Positions 35,563-48,521 of a stretch of DNA of 64,000 bases are shown here, piece by piece. How positions within the stretch are numbered: position 1 is the first letter of the stretch; every line of letters begins with the position of its first letter. Position numbers and translations under genes: made by a program. The DNA comes from Hyperoplus lanceolatus (Eukaryota > Chordata > Actinopteri > Uranoscopiformes > Ammodytidae). The notes under the pieces were generated by a model. It was not told the DNA's origin and ran no database searches. It saw only the letters and a list, made by a program, of their open reading frames with translations. Location of the stretch: contig CM049400.1 in NCBI GenBank assembly GCA_026929865.2, forward strand, positions 28,133,501-28,197,500, read 5' to 3'.

Positions 35563-36624
35563 TCAGCTTCCCAGCTCAGAGAAGGTTTCTGCAAACTCGC
35601 GTTTGCAACCGTCCAGAGAAACATACACCAGATAGATTTTTGAATTGGACTGACAGCCCATTAACACTTTGTCTTCAGAGAGGATTGTGTTTGCCTGGCT
35701 AACAGCTTTCTGCATCTCCCTCACAATGTATTTCATCACATCTTTTTCCCAGATACCAGTCTCAATAATCAAACCCAAAAGAACACAGGAGAGACAAAAA
35801 AGAGTAAGCCCACAGAGAGCTGTATTCTTCTTCTCGCCTTCTATTAAATATGATATTAACGGTGCGGAAAGAGCTATCGTAAAGAGAATAAATATTACAG
35901 CAGTACAGGCCATCAGTGCTACAGACCAGGTAGAGTACACTTTATTTTTAGAGACATTGTTGATCATCCTCACAGCCTCTTTGTACTTCTCGTGGTCCTC
36001 AATGATCAGGCAAAGTTGGTCTGGGACCTCCGTCTCACTGAACCGACCACAATCCCATTTATTGAGTCCCTCATCATTGACAGCAGTCAAAGGCTGAAGG
36101 GCTTTCCCGTTGTAGATGGAGGGAGGCTGGAAGGGCACCACAGTGGAGCCTTGAAGCAGCTGGTTGGGGGTGCAGAGCACCTTGAGCAGCTTATTCATGA
36201 AGTCTGGGTCGTTGGCCTCCAGGTAGGTGAGGTGGCAGAGGTGGAGAGGAACAGAGACTCCTGGCTCCAGCAGCACTGGGACGATGGGCGTCCTCTCCAG
36301 GCAATCTCTGAACAAAGACATGTTGGCCTCCAGGAGACACCAGCGGCTCCTCACAAACTCTGGGCTGAGAACCAGCAGAACCTTCTGGCTCTCCTGGATG
36401 CAGTCGGACATGTTTTCCAACACGGTGCGGCCGGGGGTGAAGTCACGCTCATGGTAGCAGACCTGCAGGCCGGAGGACTCCAGTTGCTTGATGATGGAGT
36501 GGGTCCACTGGTAGTCAGTGCTGCTGTAGCTAATGAAGACATGGTAACACTCACCATCTCTCAGTGTGGGAGGAACATGAACAGCCCCAATGTCTGCAGT
36601 CTCAGGTGAATACAATGCCATTAT
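35563..36624 (-). CDS. Gene E: divergent TIR, two-helix protein with shortened C-terminus
   Basis: Minus strand. Start ATG at 36621 (MALYSPETADIGAVHVPP). A splice acceptor TTCTATTTAG lies 3 bases upstream, with an in-frame TAG within it, so this is the first usable ATG of the exon. The TIR domain is nearly identical to the others (YHVFISYSSTDY, RDFTPGR, WCLLE). The membrane part is the most divergent (helix 1 about VALMACTAVIFILFTIALSA, helix 2 about ALCGLTLFCLSCVLLGLI, preceded by a charged loop EGEKKN). The C-terminal domain is kept to FAETFSEL and then ends at GS-stop after a frameshift, about 60 residues early; 352 codons. It could be functional with a truncated tail or be an early pseudogene. 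A possible upstream exon ends near 36721 (TTTTAG|GTAAAT). Confidence 0.7.
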   Translation of the reverse strand: MMALYSPETADIGAVHVPPTLRDGECYHVFISYSSTDYQWTHSIIKQLESSGLQVCYHERDFTPGRTVLENMSDCIQESQKVLLVLSPEFVRSRWCLLEANMSLFRDCLERTPIVPVLLEPGVSVPLHLCHLTYLEANDPDFMNKLLKVLCTPNQLLQGSTVVPFQPPSIYNGKALQPLTAVNDEGLNKWDCGRFSETEVPDQLCLIIEDHEKYKEAVRMINNVSKNKVYSTWSVALMACTAVIFILFTIALSAPLISYLIEGEKKNTALCGLTLFCLSCVLLGLIIETGIWEKDVMKYIVREMQKAVSQANTILSEDKVLMGCQSNSKIYLVYVSLDGCKREFAETFSELGS

Positions 36625-36639
36625 CTAAATAGAAGATGG

Positions 36640-38792
36640 GGGTTAAAACATTGCAAGCACCAATGCCAAATGCCCTTGACAATTATGATACAACTACAAA
36701 GTGTATTTTAGAATATTTACCTAAAACCTAAAACACAATGTGCAAGAAATAATTCAGAGCAGTCACACAGTTTCTTCACAGTGTGGCTTTGTATATATTC
36801 AATACCTGAGAGTTTGGAATATACATATAGTATGTATTTTCAGCTTTAGAAATACAAAATGTTGCTATCATTTAAATGTAAGTTAAAGGCATACTATGCA
36901 ACATTTTAATGAAAAAACAATCCCTCTCAATGATCACTTCTGCCCCACTATAATATATGGTGGTGTGTTTATCTGCAGAGTCCTCCTCTCTCTCGCTGTA
37001 TTTAACATAACAATTGTTGGTATTGTTTTGTAAACAGAAGACTCAGGTCTAAGCTCTACCCAAGCTCCACTCTGCTACTTTGCGGGGCCCAGAGAACAGA
37101 TCAGAAGCCTCTCCCCACTATCTTGACTGGGTTAGCTTTGGTTAGCTCAGTGGCTAATACACATGTAGGCCTACTGTATGTCCAACTGGAAAGTGTCCTC
37201 TCTCCCACAGGTCCCAATCCCTGGACCTATACCTTCACCTGCTTCCTTGTTCCTCATACCGCCACATCATTTGTATCATCCCATCTCCACCTGCTAGCCA
37301 AATTGTCAGGACTGCAATATTGCTTTGTGCCTACAATTACAATATATTCTTCCCGACGGCAAAACTGTACCTGCCCATGCATGTCTGCCCGCCTGTAAAT
37401 TTCCCTTCCCTGCTTCTTCTAACCTGTGGACTCTTGGCTACACCCGTTTGATTTTTTTTTTGTATCATGTGAACATTTAAATCAGTGATCTGATTCTTAG
37501 GAGACTTAGGGAAAACAATCCATATTCTCATACCTTTTGACAATAAACACACCGATCAGTGCTGCAATGGCTCGCCTCTGTCCAACAGTATGAGGAAGTT
37601 GAGAAAATAGAAAACAAGTACCTGCACTGTTGGGCGTTTTATTAAAGGCATATACTGTATTCTCTTGTACTAATTGCTTTATAAAATGGGTGAAGTCAGT
37701 ACAGACAATGTACCTTTAAACACAATGTCTATAAAGTTACATAACCATTGCCCTGTCAGCTTTGACCTGTCTTTCTGGTTGGTTTGTTCCAACCAGTTCC
37801 AATCTGCAAATTGTCCTATATGATGCACACATGAATGAACTAGGTTAGATTTGATCATCTGCAGAATATTAATTGAACACATTAAAGTAGAATTTATTTC
37901 ATACGATCAATCCAATTGCATCATGTACTTCAACATTTTTTAGGGAATATAGGAACTTCTTCTTAAGAGCAGTGAGATAACATATGGGCTTGTTGTATGG
38001 CTGTTTATGAATTCAGTCTACATGACATAAATGTGTTTTTCAAATGGTTCTATATTGACCGCCATTAGCTGCCAGTTCTAGGACAGCCAGAACATATCCT
38101 GTATAAAGACAAGCTTCATGACTCATATTCTCCAATCCCAATAGTAACTCTAGGGTCCCCTTCATTGTCAAGAGAAGTGACCCAATAAAGATCAGTAAGC
38201 AAGGCCTGTCTGTGTCAACTACCTAGGGCCCTTTTAATATCTGTGCGATATTGAAAATCAAAGTGAATTTCGTTCATCTCAACCACCTTCCTGTCCCAAC
38301 TGACATTAAAAAACAATTTGGAGGATAGGAAATCAAACTGTGCCATATCTCTCATCTTATGACTTTTTTTCAAAAATTAGGTTCTACACATTTTTCCAAG
38401 ACCAAGATGGAGAATATGAAAGCTCTTGACCACAGGGTTGTAAGAAAAACATGTTTGTGTGCTTCAGTGGTTTTATACAGCCTGCCGTCCACTTCTAATC
38501 TTTCAGTAACAGAATTGAACAAGTACCTCGGGGTAAAGAGGAAAGAAGCTCTAACAACGTAATATGACTTTAATTGAGACCAACATCTGCTGCTTTTTTT
38601 ATGCACCTGGGCTGGAAGAGCACTGAGCGGACCTGATTCTTCATGCTTTGACACCCTTCCCTAGACCCAACCCCAGGACCGAAATAAACGTTACTGTATA
38701 AAATGTTTCAGAATGAAAGTCAATTATTGTACATACTAAAAGCTTACTGAAAAATAGTTGCATGTTCAACCCCATTATGTGGGGTTGAACGC
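36640..38792. other. Upstream flank of gene E; no gene recognised
   Basis: Contains a possible 5' UTR exon of gene E (donor near 36721). A stretch from about 36889 begins TTAAAGGCATACTATGCAAC, which resembles a common teleost dispersed repeat, but its end is not clear. A small hairpin CAACCCC...GGGGTTG lies at about 38768-38788. The frames here are not supported as genes. Confidence 0.4.
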
Positions 38793-39760
38793 AACACTTT
38801 TGTTTCGACTCTGAAATCAAACATCTCAGACTTTCATGTGCATAATAGGTCTATTTCTCCCAAATTGTGTCCATAAATTTGTATATGTGTAAGTGAGCAT
38901 TTCTCCTTTGCTGAGATAATTCATTCAACTGACGAGTCTGGCATAACAAGATGCTTATCAGACAGCCTGAATATTGCACAGGTGTGTGCCTTAGTCTGGT
39001 CACAAAAAAAGGCCACTCAAAAATGTGCAGATGTGATCAGACTGTGTTAGCAAGAACAGTCCGCTGACAATTGAGAGGAATATCACAGTTAGGTTTGCAG
39101 TGCATACACCACTCATTGCAAAGTTGACTGCTGACAAATTTCAGTGGTGTAAATAGGGAATGATCTATAGAGGAAAAAAACGATGTGGTCAGATGAATCA
39201 TCCTTGACATTATTCTGGACAAGTGGGTGAGGGCATACGGTACAGGCCTGAATGATTGGGGATCTGGTATTTCTGATGTGGGGATTTTTTTTTTCTGACA
39301 AGTTTATGTTTAGGCCACTTGTTACTTTAGATGGAATAGACATTGCAAATAAGTACAATGTTGTTCTGTGTGATGAATTCTATCCTTCGATGAAACATAT
39401 CTATCCTTATTGGAATGGTCTCTTCCAATATTACAATGCCCACATCCATAGGGGTCACTGAATGGTTTGATGGGTATGGAAATGATGTGAATCATATGCT
39501 ATGGAGTTCATAATCACCAGATCTAAACCCAGTTGAACACCTGTGGAAGATTATGGACAAGATGGGCTAGACAGCGCTCAATACAATCATCAAAACAAAA
39601 AATTAGGGATTTTCTTTTGGAAGAATAGTGGTAGATCCTTCCAGTAGAGGTCCAATAACTTGGCAAGCAAGTAGTGGAGCAACACCTAAGACACTTCATG
39701 TGGGTTTAATTTGTCACCCATCCGTATTTTCCTCTACATAGAACTGATCAATATGACGGT
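38793..39760 (+). mobile_element. Decayed Tc1/mariner-like transposon with transposase remnant
   Basis: The left part (CAACACTTTTGTTTCG..., GCACAGGTGTGTGCCTTAG, AAAGGCCACTCAAAAATGTGCAG) has the layout of a widespread fish Tc1-like element. Within the remnant, codons near 39517-39564 read SPDLNPVEHLWKIMD, a typical Tc1/mariner transposase C-terminal motif, followed by multiple stops and frame breaks. No intact transposase. Confidence 0.75.
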
Positions 39761-39894
39761 AATGTAATAGCATTTGCTTAAATGGGTTGTGCCTCTTTAA
39801 ATGAGAGAGTATTGTCTATTTGAAAAATGCCATCAGAAAACCTATTTTTGATTTTACACTATATATATATATTTTTTGATTTTACACCATTTTA

Positions 39895-39900
<6 letters not shown>

Positions 39901-39974
<74 letters not shown>
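39901..39974. repeat. (TA)n microsatellite
   Basis: About 37 uninterrupted TA units, merging into the inverted arm of the element 39963-40535. Confidence 0.95.
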
Positions 39975-39977
<3 letters not shown>

Positions 39978-40535
39978 TAAAATCAAAAATAAGTTTAAAT
40001 AAATATGGACAATATGATTAATTGATTCTCAGTTGGCACATTGGCAAATACAAAGAAGTAAAACACCATGGAGGATGTGACAGCAGATTTATGCACAGCA
40101 GGTACTGCAATAGATGTGTTGACAAACAAGCTGGGTCAAACTACATTTTTCATCCTCTGAGACACTAATGTAAAATGTAATGCCTAAAACCTACCTGGAT
40201 ACGGAGACACAAACAGACACAAATTATGTTCCGCTGCCTCTTCCATCGTCTCATCACCCATCTACCTGTCCTAAAACTGTCACAAGTAATAAATAGTTTT
40301 TATGTCTGCGTGGATAATGGTTTATGCACGGTGAGACCTGGGATAGATATACTTACGCAAGTGGAAAATATTGCTCAAATGTACTAAATGACACTGTCAA
40401 AGTGTTTGATTGAGGTTGTAGGTTCAATTTACTCAAAATCTGAACTGAGTTTGCATTTATTTAATTTAAATTAATGTTATTGAATTGTCCATATTTATTT
40501 AAACTTATTTTTGATTTTACACTATATATATATAT
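39963..40535. mobile_element. MITE with perfect 50-bp inverted arms
   Basis: Positions 39963-40012 and 40486-40535 are exact reverse complements (core TAGTGTAAAATCAAAAATAA). A third partial copy of the arm lies at about 39844-39870. TA-rich borders suggest a TA-target (mariner-type) element. There is no coding capacity. Confidence 0.75.
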
Positions 40536-42128
40536 ACCTCATCATCACCATAAAAAAAAAATCCCACTATTTGGGTTGACCATATCTAAAGCAGTTATTT
40601 ACATGGACCTCAGCTATGTTTATCACCAATGAATTAGCAAATAGTTTTCTGTCTCATAATCATGGATTACATTTTAATATCACATTGTTAGCATGAAGAC
40701 ATTAGCATTAAGCATAAAGTACCAATGTGTTTATGTAAGCCTCACAGAGGATCCTTATCATGCATATACTGTACGTATGCCACACAACTTTTAGACGTGA
40801 TGTACAGCACATTGTACCCCCTTCCTTCATGGTTTTGTCTCAGGCCTGCAAGAATAAGAAGTGCATTTTGATGTTAACAAAAGACACATCTTAAAACACA
40901 TCTCTTCAGACTGTACTTTGACTGAAAAAAAGGTGCACATGTTACATCTCCATGTAGCACTAACAGGTGGCACTGTAGTTTAGTTTATTTGAAGCTAAAG
41001 TACTTATGTGTTTCCTGTTGTTCTGAGTTTGTACCTTCATGGTGGAATGCAATTAATGGAAGTCGTTTTGGATAAAAGCGTCAGCTAAATAAAATGTAAT
41101 GCAACAAATTGCGTACATTATTCCATATGTTGGCATTAGTCACTGATTTCTTCACTGTTCACATTTGTATTTATTATCTTATCCATCGTATTTCTTATTA
41201 TAAGCATGTGAGTCATCTCTGTAAAGCACTTTCGATTGCACAATCAAGAAAGATGAATTGATGGAATATTTTAGCACACGTATAATAGGGTTTTAACAAG
41301 AGAATAGTGATCAAATGAGGAGTACAGGGCATGGAATCATGAAATATATGTCAGGTTTAAAGCCTTCGGTTACATGGCTTTTTTAATTGCATATCATGAT
41401 GTTCCACAAATGTTTTTCTAGTGATAAAACACAGTTGAACTCATAGCACTTTATCATTATCCAACTAAACTGATTACAAAGCGGGTTTACCCAACCCGGT
41501 GGTAAAAATGTAGCTTTGTGTGTACATATAAGATTGCATTATCATATCAAATTCTTTAACAAACACAGTGTATAATCAGAGCTAATATTTAGCTTTGGTC
41601 TCAAATCATAATCAGTCACTTGACTCAGATCTTGGAGGTAATTTAAAGATATTTATTGACTTAATTGATGACAGAATGAACCGATTTAAAAGGCCTGGGT
41701 TAGAGGGTGAATGTGATCTATCAACCTACAGTAACTTGATATAGATAGGAATGCAACATCAAGTTAAAAGAAAGTTCGAAGAGAAGTGAAGGAAAAAAAG
41801 AATTGCATATACAGTATATTTGGGTATTTTTCGTTTTTTTTCAAGAAGTAATGGCAGTTCCTAACAAAGTGGGGAAAGGCTTTTGGCTTGACAGCTGGAT
41901 ATATATTTATCTTATTGGAAGCATATCTGGATCTCTGTGCACACACACATTACGAAATGCGTTTGTCATTTTTAGCTATGCTGACATTTCCAGGAAGGTT
42001 TAGGAAAGAAAAACATAAAAGAACTATGAGAAATCCTACAATTCTTACAGGTGCTGATAACCTATTTGACTTTTTCCATAAGTTTCTATTGCAAACTTTG
42101 AGCATCTGAAAACTTTAAGAACAAAGTA
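40536..42128. other. Non-coding stretch, nothing recognised
   Basis: AT-rich sequence without supported frames or clear repeats. A tail-like stretch (GATAAAAGCGTCAGCTAAAT near 41071) resembles a common fish repeat ending but is too short to assign. Confidence 0.4.
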
Positions 42129-43368
42129 GGGGAGAACGGGGTAATCTGAGCCACTTTTTACATTTGCTCACCTCTAAGCGAGCTAAAATTATTTATCACT
42201 CAAATTTACACATTTCCCATTAATTCAGGATGTTTCCTAGAAATGGGGATTAGCAGAATTTTTTCAAGACAAAGGGCAGTGAAAATATGATTTAAAAAAT
42301 GTTGTCATGTGGTTCACTTTACCCCAGCTGTGGGGTAAACTGATCCACTTACTTTTTCCACTCTGAAACTACCATAACAACACATATCGTAACAGTAAGA
42401 ATCCTGAAAGCTAGCCACACATTCCAGAACTAATGTCGGACTAGTAAAAGAATGATGGGGTTTGGTCAATTAAGCAAAGCAAATGTTCTTGAAAGTAACT
42501 CTGAACAAAATCAAATACAACATAATAATTCAAAAGGTTTTAATAAGATTCAAATGAAAGATAGAATCAGTTAGATTAGAACACAGTCTGGGGGTCAGAA
42601 CACAGGACCCTTAGAGCCAGCTTGTGTCTGGGGGTCAAAGCATAGGAAAATCAGAACCAGCAAGAACAGCCTGGGACTCAGAACACAGGAGAAGACCCAA
42701 CTGGATTATAACATCAGCCTGTCATATTCTACAACTAGGCCTACTCTACATTCCAGCCCTGAAGGTTACAGGGAAAGATGAGAAGGTGCTCTTTCCGTGT
42801 GGTTGCCCCAGGTCGTCTTCCTGGTGTATTTCCTTGGCATGATGGCTTTTCTACAATGTGTATGACATTAAAATAAAACATATGTTATGTAATATTACAT
42901 TAAAATATGTTTAAGACTAAACTTAACTTGTGCCTCATGGTGGGGGAAAGTGAGACAGTGGCTCACGTTCCCCCACAGCATTTGGCTCACTTTCCCCCAC
43001 CACCACAATTTGAGAAAAAACTATCTCTCTTAGCATTTCAGGCTAATCTTCAGTTATCAGCATCACATGGTTTCATATGTTGGTAGTTCATCAACACATA
43101 TGATACAGGTTTTTCTACGTGAATACATTTGCTTTGGCACAACAGTTGATTAAGTTGGCAGCAAGAAAATTTACTTTTACATGCAAAATACCTATTTTGG
43201 TGAAAAAAACATGCTTACCACAGCACCATGAGGTCCTCTCTTTCAGGGCCATGGGGAAATGAGAGGAGCTTGAAAACATATATCTCACATGACCCCAAAT
43301 GTTTTCCGTTGCCTAGATACAGGGGGTGGCTCACATTACCCGATGCCTCAGATTCCCCCGTTCTCCCC
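42129..43368. mobile_element. 1240-bp TA-target DNA transposon, copy 1
   Basis: Inverted ends GGGGAGAACGGGGTAATCTG (left) and GGGGAGAACGGGGGAATCTG (right, reverse-complemented), flanked by TA on both sides. Subterminal motifs such as GGGGTAAACTGATCCACTTA and TGGCTCACTTTCCCCCAC recur in both orientations. No transposase frame. A near-identical copy lies at 59117-60296. Confidence 0.85.
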
Positions 43369-43370
43369 TA

Positions 43371-46300
43371 ATTCAAAAATTAATGTGAAATACAACACCT
43401 GTGTATTAATCTGATCTAGTCATCAGTTTAAAAAAGAAATGTCTCCTAGGGTTACATTTATACTGTATAGTACTTTATTTTTCCTCCAATTACTTTTATT
43501 GTTTGCTGACATGTAACTTCACGAGGTGTGTTCACAGCCCCCAAAGTGGCCAAAACATATATTCCTGCAGGTTTAGGTACTTTCTGTAAATCGTAGAAGA
43601 CAATAAGCATATAAAAAATAAATGTTTCCATTTGAAATGCACCAGCCCACACACACTTCACTCACCCAGGGCACAAATAGTTTTAAATCCAATTGAAGAA
43701 GAAAAGACAGAAATTCTTAAACAAAAATTGCCCCTCCATCCCCAAATACAGATAGAGGTGATGTAATACTGGTAGCTAGCCAGAGACATGACACTATAAA
43801 AACTGATGAACACTTCTGCTCTGTGTTTATTTTGTTCATTGACGTATATCCTGTGCAAATACATTATGGCAATCTGTGTTGACTCTGGGAATACACAGAC
43901 AGGGTTAGGGCATCACTTCCCCAGTTTTAAAATAGGTCAGCTGAAGGTGCCACAGACAAGGGCCCCATCTCAGTCAGATCGATCTTGTTATGTCTTACAG
44001 CAGTAAGACGGTGCCTGTTCTGTGCATATAAACATTAATGCATCACTCCAGACTGCACAGTGGGAATCTTCAAATCTTCGTATATTCTCTGTTCCTGTAA
44101 TCATCAAGCGTCACATGTCTTAAAATCAAAATTTGAATCAAATGTAATCTAATTGAAACTCTACCTCAATATGCTGCAATACTACCAGCAGCAAAATTTG
44201 ATTTTAACATGCATTTTTCTTTTTTATAGTCCTGCAATTGTAGAGGCTTGTAAATCCTGAGGGGTGGAAAATACAAGGTTATCCCTTGTAATGGCCTAAT
44301 CCACTATATTTGTTTCTCTCAAAAGTGCAACTTTCCTGCCCTATTAAAATCATACATCAAGACCGATAAAAAAATGTATTTATAAATTGTGCCAGTGTTT
44401 GTGGCTCCTGTTGATTTAATGAAATTAAAAAATTAACATTAATCATTTCTCTATTTACTTTCTAGTTGTAAATGCTACAGAGAGTGGCCGGCATCTACCT
44501 AAGGAACACACCACTTCAACACAAGTTAAAGTAAAATATGCTCAAAACATGGTCTGAATAACTATGACTGTAAGAATAACAACACATCCGTCTAGAATTT
44601 CCATTTGAACTTACTGCCATCAGCACATCCATCTTGTTTTGTGTTTAAACCCGCCGAAATGTATTGACATCTCACAAGAAGTGCTTAGTTGTGTTTGTAT
44701 TAAACTGTTTATCTATGTATACTGCTTACACTTTGCTTGTCATTTGTCATCCATCAGCCTCCAAACTGTCAGATATGTAAACTCAACCACGGTGAACCTC
44801 AATGTTACATGCTGAAGTGTGCGTGCATTTAAATGTTGAACAGTAACATGGTATGTGAGTATAATGGAATATATGCATTTGAATGTTGTGCGGATGTCAA
44901 GGGGACCTTAACATGCTGATGCTGGCAAGCAGAGTGCGCTTAAGCATTGTTTCCACTGAGAAGGAAAGTTCGGCTTGGTAAGGTATCGGTTTGGTCCGGA
45001 ACGGAATGGTAACCCTAGATCTGGCTTGCGTTTCCAATACTGACAGTACCCTGACTTTGTGGGTGGGCAGCTGCGTAAGTAATGTGGCATCATAGCAGCG
45101 AGACACAGTGTAGCTAGGCCATACATCTAATGAAGGAGAATAATGCGACATAATAAACAAAGAGCAGTGCGCCGACATCTGTGCGGGTATTGTGTTTCTC
45201 CTTTTAATTCCCCTGTTGATGGACCACAGTGTCTTGGGACCCCAACGACAGAGTGACCAAAATAGGTATGGCACGGTATGGTTTTGCCAGTAAAAATGCA
45301 AATAAATGTGTGCCGTACCTTACCAAACTGTTCCACTCATTCGAAACAAGGCTTTAGGATCGGATGAGAAGGAATGTCTTTAGTCAAGTCTCAGCAAATT
45401 TTCAGACAAAATAGTACCCGTTTCCTGCCGTTGCAAATCCAGTATATCCGGAAAATCTGACTGTGTGAGTTGAAATGTGACCTCACACCATGTCCTCCGT
45501 CCTATTGGTTTTGACAGGTGCACAAAATAGCATGATGGTCACACACACATTCTTCCCTCTGGGTTTGCAGATTTTGTGGCAAAAGTGCAAAAAGCCCTTT
45601 TCAATATGTTACTTTGAACACTGTTTGTAACTAAGCCTAGAGGATCAATAGCTGGACATACAATTCTTGAATAGATAGACATTAAAAAACATGCACACAG
45701 TCTGGTTGTGTGTGTATTAGACAATATTAAACAAATCCCAAAAAAATCATGACTCTTAATCTTAGAACAATGCACACATGCTGATGCTTTTTTAGTGCGA
45801 CTGGCTTGGTATCACTTTACACTAAAGGTCACCGTGGAGCTAGTTCTGTCAGCCGACTCACATGGAATAGATTATTGTGTGGCAATGTACAGTATTAATG
45901 TACAGGCTCTGATCCCATCACTCAACCTAGCAGAGACAGTGGAGTATGGGGAGCCATGATTAACTTTCCCCCAAGGAGAATTGTAAACTTAGAGGATACA
46001 GGTTGAGGCTTTAGAGTGTTGGTTTGGCTCTTGAAGTGTTGTAGGAACAGCAGCACTGGTGTTAACAGACAGTATCAGCAATGACGACACATCTGTAAGT
46101 GAGCCATGTGGCAGAAGGCCCACTGATGTCAAGTATAGTATCCTACAACACAGAAAAGCCATGAGTTCAACATGGCCACACATAACATAGCAGAGATTTT
46201 TCATACATGTTAGAACATGACAATCGGAAATGTTGAAGTTTCGTTTCATCTATAAAAATGTGTGCTAACACTCACAGATGGCCGACTGGAACACAGAGGG

Positions 46301-46723
46301 CAAGAGAGCAAAAGTTAAGACCAGACATTCAATCAAAGAAACCTCTCCAGGCACAGATGTATTCTGGTGTATTATGTAACTGCTCTTACCTGACTTGTGT
46401 ATACCAAGTGAGCTATACACCATGTTACATGAAGAAAATGAAACATTCAAAGGCAAACTCACGAGCCATAGAGTATTCATGACATAGAGCACTGTTAATC
46501 AAGAAAATATATGAGGTTTAGTGTTTAGCTTATGATATAATTCGTATAACAGTTTAGGGAACACCAGAACCCGGGCTGCTTTTCATCTCAGGGAAAGTTG
46601 ACCTCTTGTTTTTGCCAAGGTTTCTATGATGTCAAGCCAAAGAAATATCACTGAAATGCATACAACATGTCTGAGGGAACCTGCAGCTGTAGAAATGTAC
46701 AGCTGTACACCAAGATTAAGTCC

Positions 46724-46726
<3 letters not shown>
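43371..46726. other. Non-coding stretch with one probable MITE
   Basis: The part 44936-45349 is described separately. The rest shows no supported gene; frames at 43458-43864 and 45989-46492 overlap on both strands without domain content. Confidence 0.4.
44936..45349. mobile_element. Probable MITE with GGTAAGGTA / TACCTTACC ends
   Basis: The left part (GTTTCCACTGAGAAGG...GGTAAGGTATCGG) and right part (CCGTACCTTACCAAACTGTTCCACT) are imperfect inverted copies. The sequence resembles a common teleost repeat from memory. The minus-strand frames across it (44897-45336) are not genes. Confidence 0.5.

Positions 46727-46801
<75 letters not shown>
46727..46801. repeat. (GT)n microsatellite
   Basis: About 37 GT units followed by AAGAGT repeats. 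Confidence 0.95.
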
Positions 46802-46805
<4 letters not shown>

Positions 46806-48513
46806 TAAGAGTAAGAGGAGGTGCTCTTGTATTTACTTACTATAAAGAGGCATAGGGGATCTTTCAACTGAGCTGCCCTGGCTGTCCTCTAGTCCCACAC
46901 AAGATAAGGAGGAAAGACCAAAACCATAATTTCTTTCAAAACAATAACTTTCCCATTGTGCTCTGGCCCCCCCACGAGAATGGTCATCCTTTTTCAAAAT
47001 CCAATAAGCTTGTAAAGTATATATTTTATGTTTTTCTTGTTTTGTTTTTCATTTTAATTTTGTTTCTGGATATATATGTGAGCTAATTCCAGGAATTATA
47101 CAAAAACAGTCAGTGTTTTCATTAAAGTGGTGCTATTAAAGAGCATGTATTCATCTGTCCTCTACTATCTTTATTAAAAATGTGTGCTTTTCAAAAAAAG
47201 ATACAAACAACCTAGAACCGACAAGACACAGACAGGTCATCATCCTCCCACCAAAACCAAGTACCAAAAGAAGATTAGAAGATTTCCTCGGTTTCCTTGA
47301 TAAAAAAAACCTAACCCTAACATTCAGACTACTTTGTTTTATCTTCAACGATAAGACCAGCAGTGAATCAAGTTTTTTTTTAGAAGATATAACAATAATT
47401 TCTCAAAACTCTTGGAACAGTGTGTCTAAACGGTCATTCTGAACAAGTCGCTGTTAATAAAACTAAGCTCTTCGGTAACCTACCTGTTCATCCATGAGGA
47501 CCTGCTTCCTTTCTTGTTAATCCTCTTAAAAGTTTGACCAACTTCCTGAGCTGTTACAATAACCAGGGCCAAGTTGTTGCCAAATCAAAATCTGCTCAGT
47601 ATTATAGTCTGATGTATCAAACCTGCCATATAATTTGTTTAATTTGTTTACAAAGGTCAGATTGTCCTCAGGATTTCCAGCAAGTGATTTTTTATATTCC
47701 TGACCTATCGTTGGGTGAGCTCCCATCTCCCCATCATATTCTGCTTACATTTATGTTTACACCTGTAGGCTAATTCCCTTTTAAATAACTCCAACATGTG
47801 TAATGTTTTCAACCTGCTGAAAAGGCCATATTTTTTTTCCTTTACCCATGAAGGTGTCTGTCCAATTAAAACGTCCTAAGACAGTCCCAAGTGTATGGTT
47901 CTTAACTACTTCAATAGCTGGCAAACTCCCTAAGGAAGCTGAAGGGTCTAAATTAATCTTCTCATGACTTCACCAGTTAAATCCTGGCTGTGACCCTTAA
48001 TGAAGTCAAGATCTCCAGATTGACAACCATTGATTTTTGGACTGATCTTGAGCTTTCAGAAGCACGCAATTTCCTGAAGTGTTCTAAATAAAGAATCCCT
48101 TACAGCCTCAGAGCCACTGCTGTGCAGCTGACACCAACCCATCGCTCTGCCGTCTGCAGCAATCAGAATACATTTTAACAAAACTTAAAGGCACCCTATT
48201 CAACATTGTAATGACAAAGTTGAATAGCAGCCTTAACACGTGTTATTTAAATAAACGTTTTTGATCAAGTTTGTGTTCAGTTCATGTTACGTAACCATCT
48301 CCATTTAAAATACCTTTCAGTCCACACTAAAAACCTCAAACCATTGTTATCAAGAAACACATTTATCATTTCTTCCTAAGTACTACCATGTGTTGCACTC
48401 AAAATACAATCTTTAAAAAAGGCAATAAGTAATCCATACTGATATCTGCTTTGCTACAAAATCAACAGGTGTCTGGCACAACTTTTTTTTTTTTTTTATA
48501 ATACCAAGGTCAC
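46802..48513. other. Non-coding stretch, nothing recognised
   Basis: Short frames on both strands overlap near 47151-47773 and lack domains. A start TTAAAGGCACCCTATTCAAC near 48187 resembles a dispersed repeat of the type at 36889. Confidence 0.4.
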
Positions 48514-48521
48514 ATTTTACT

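Noticed and set aside
39827-40021. Tyr-Ile repeat protein frame
   Set aside because: Translation of a (TA)n microsatellite; the same applies to frames at 58898-59211 and 60156-60587.
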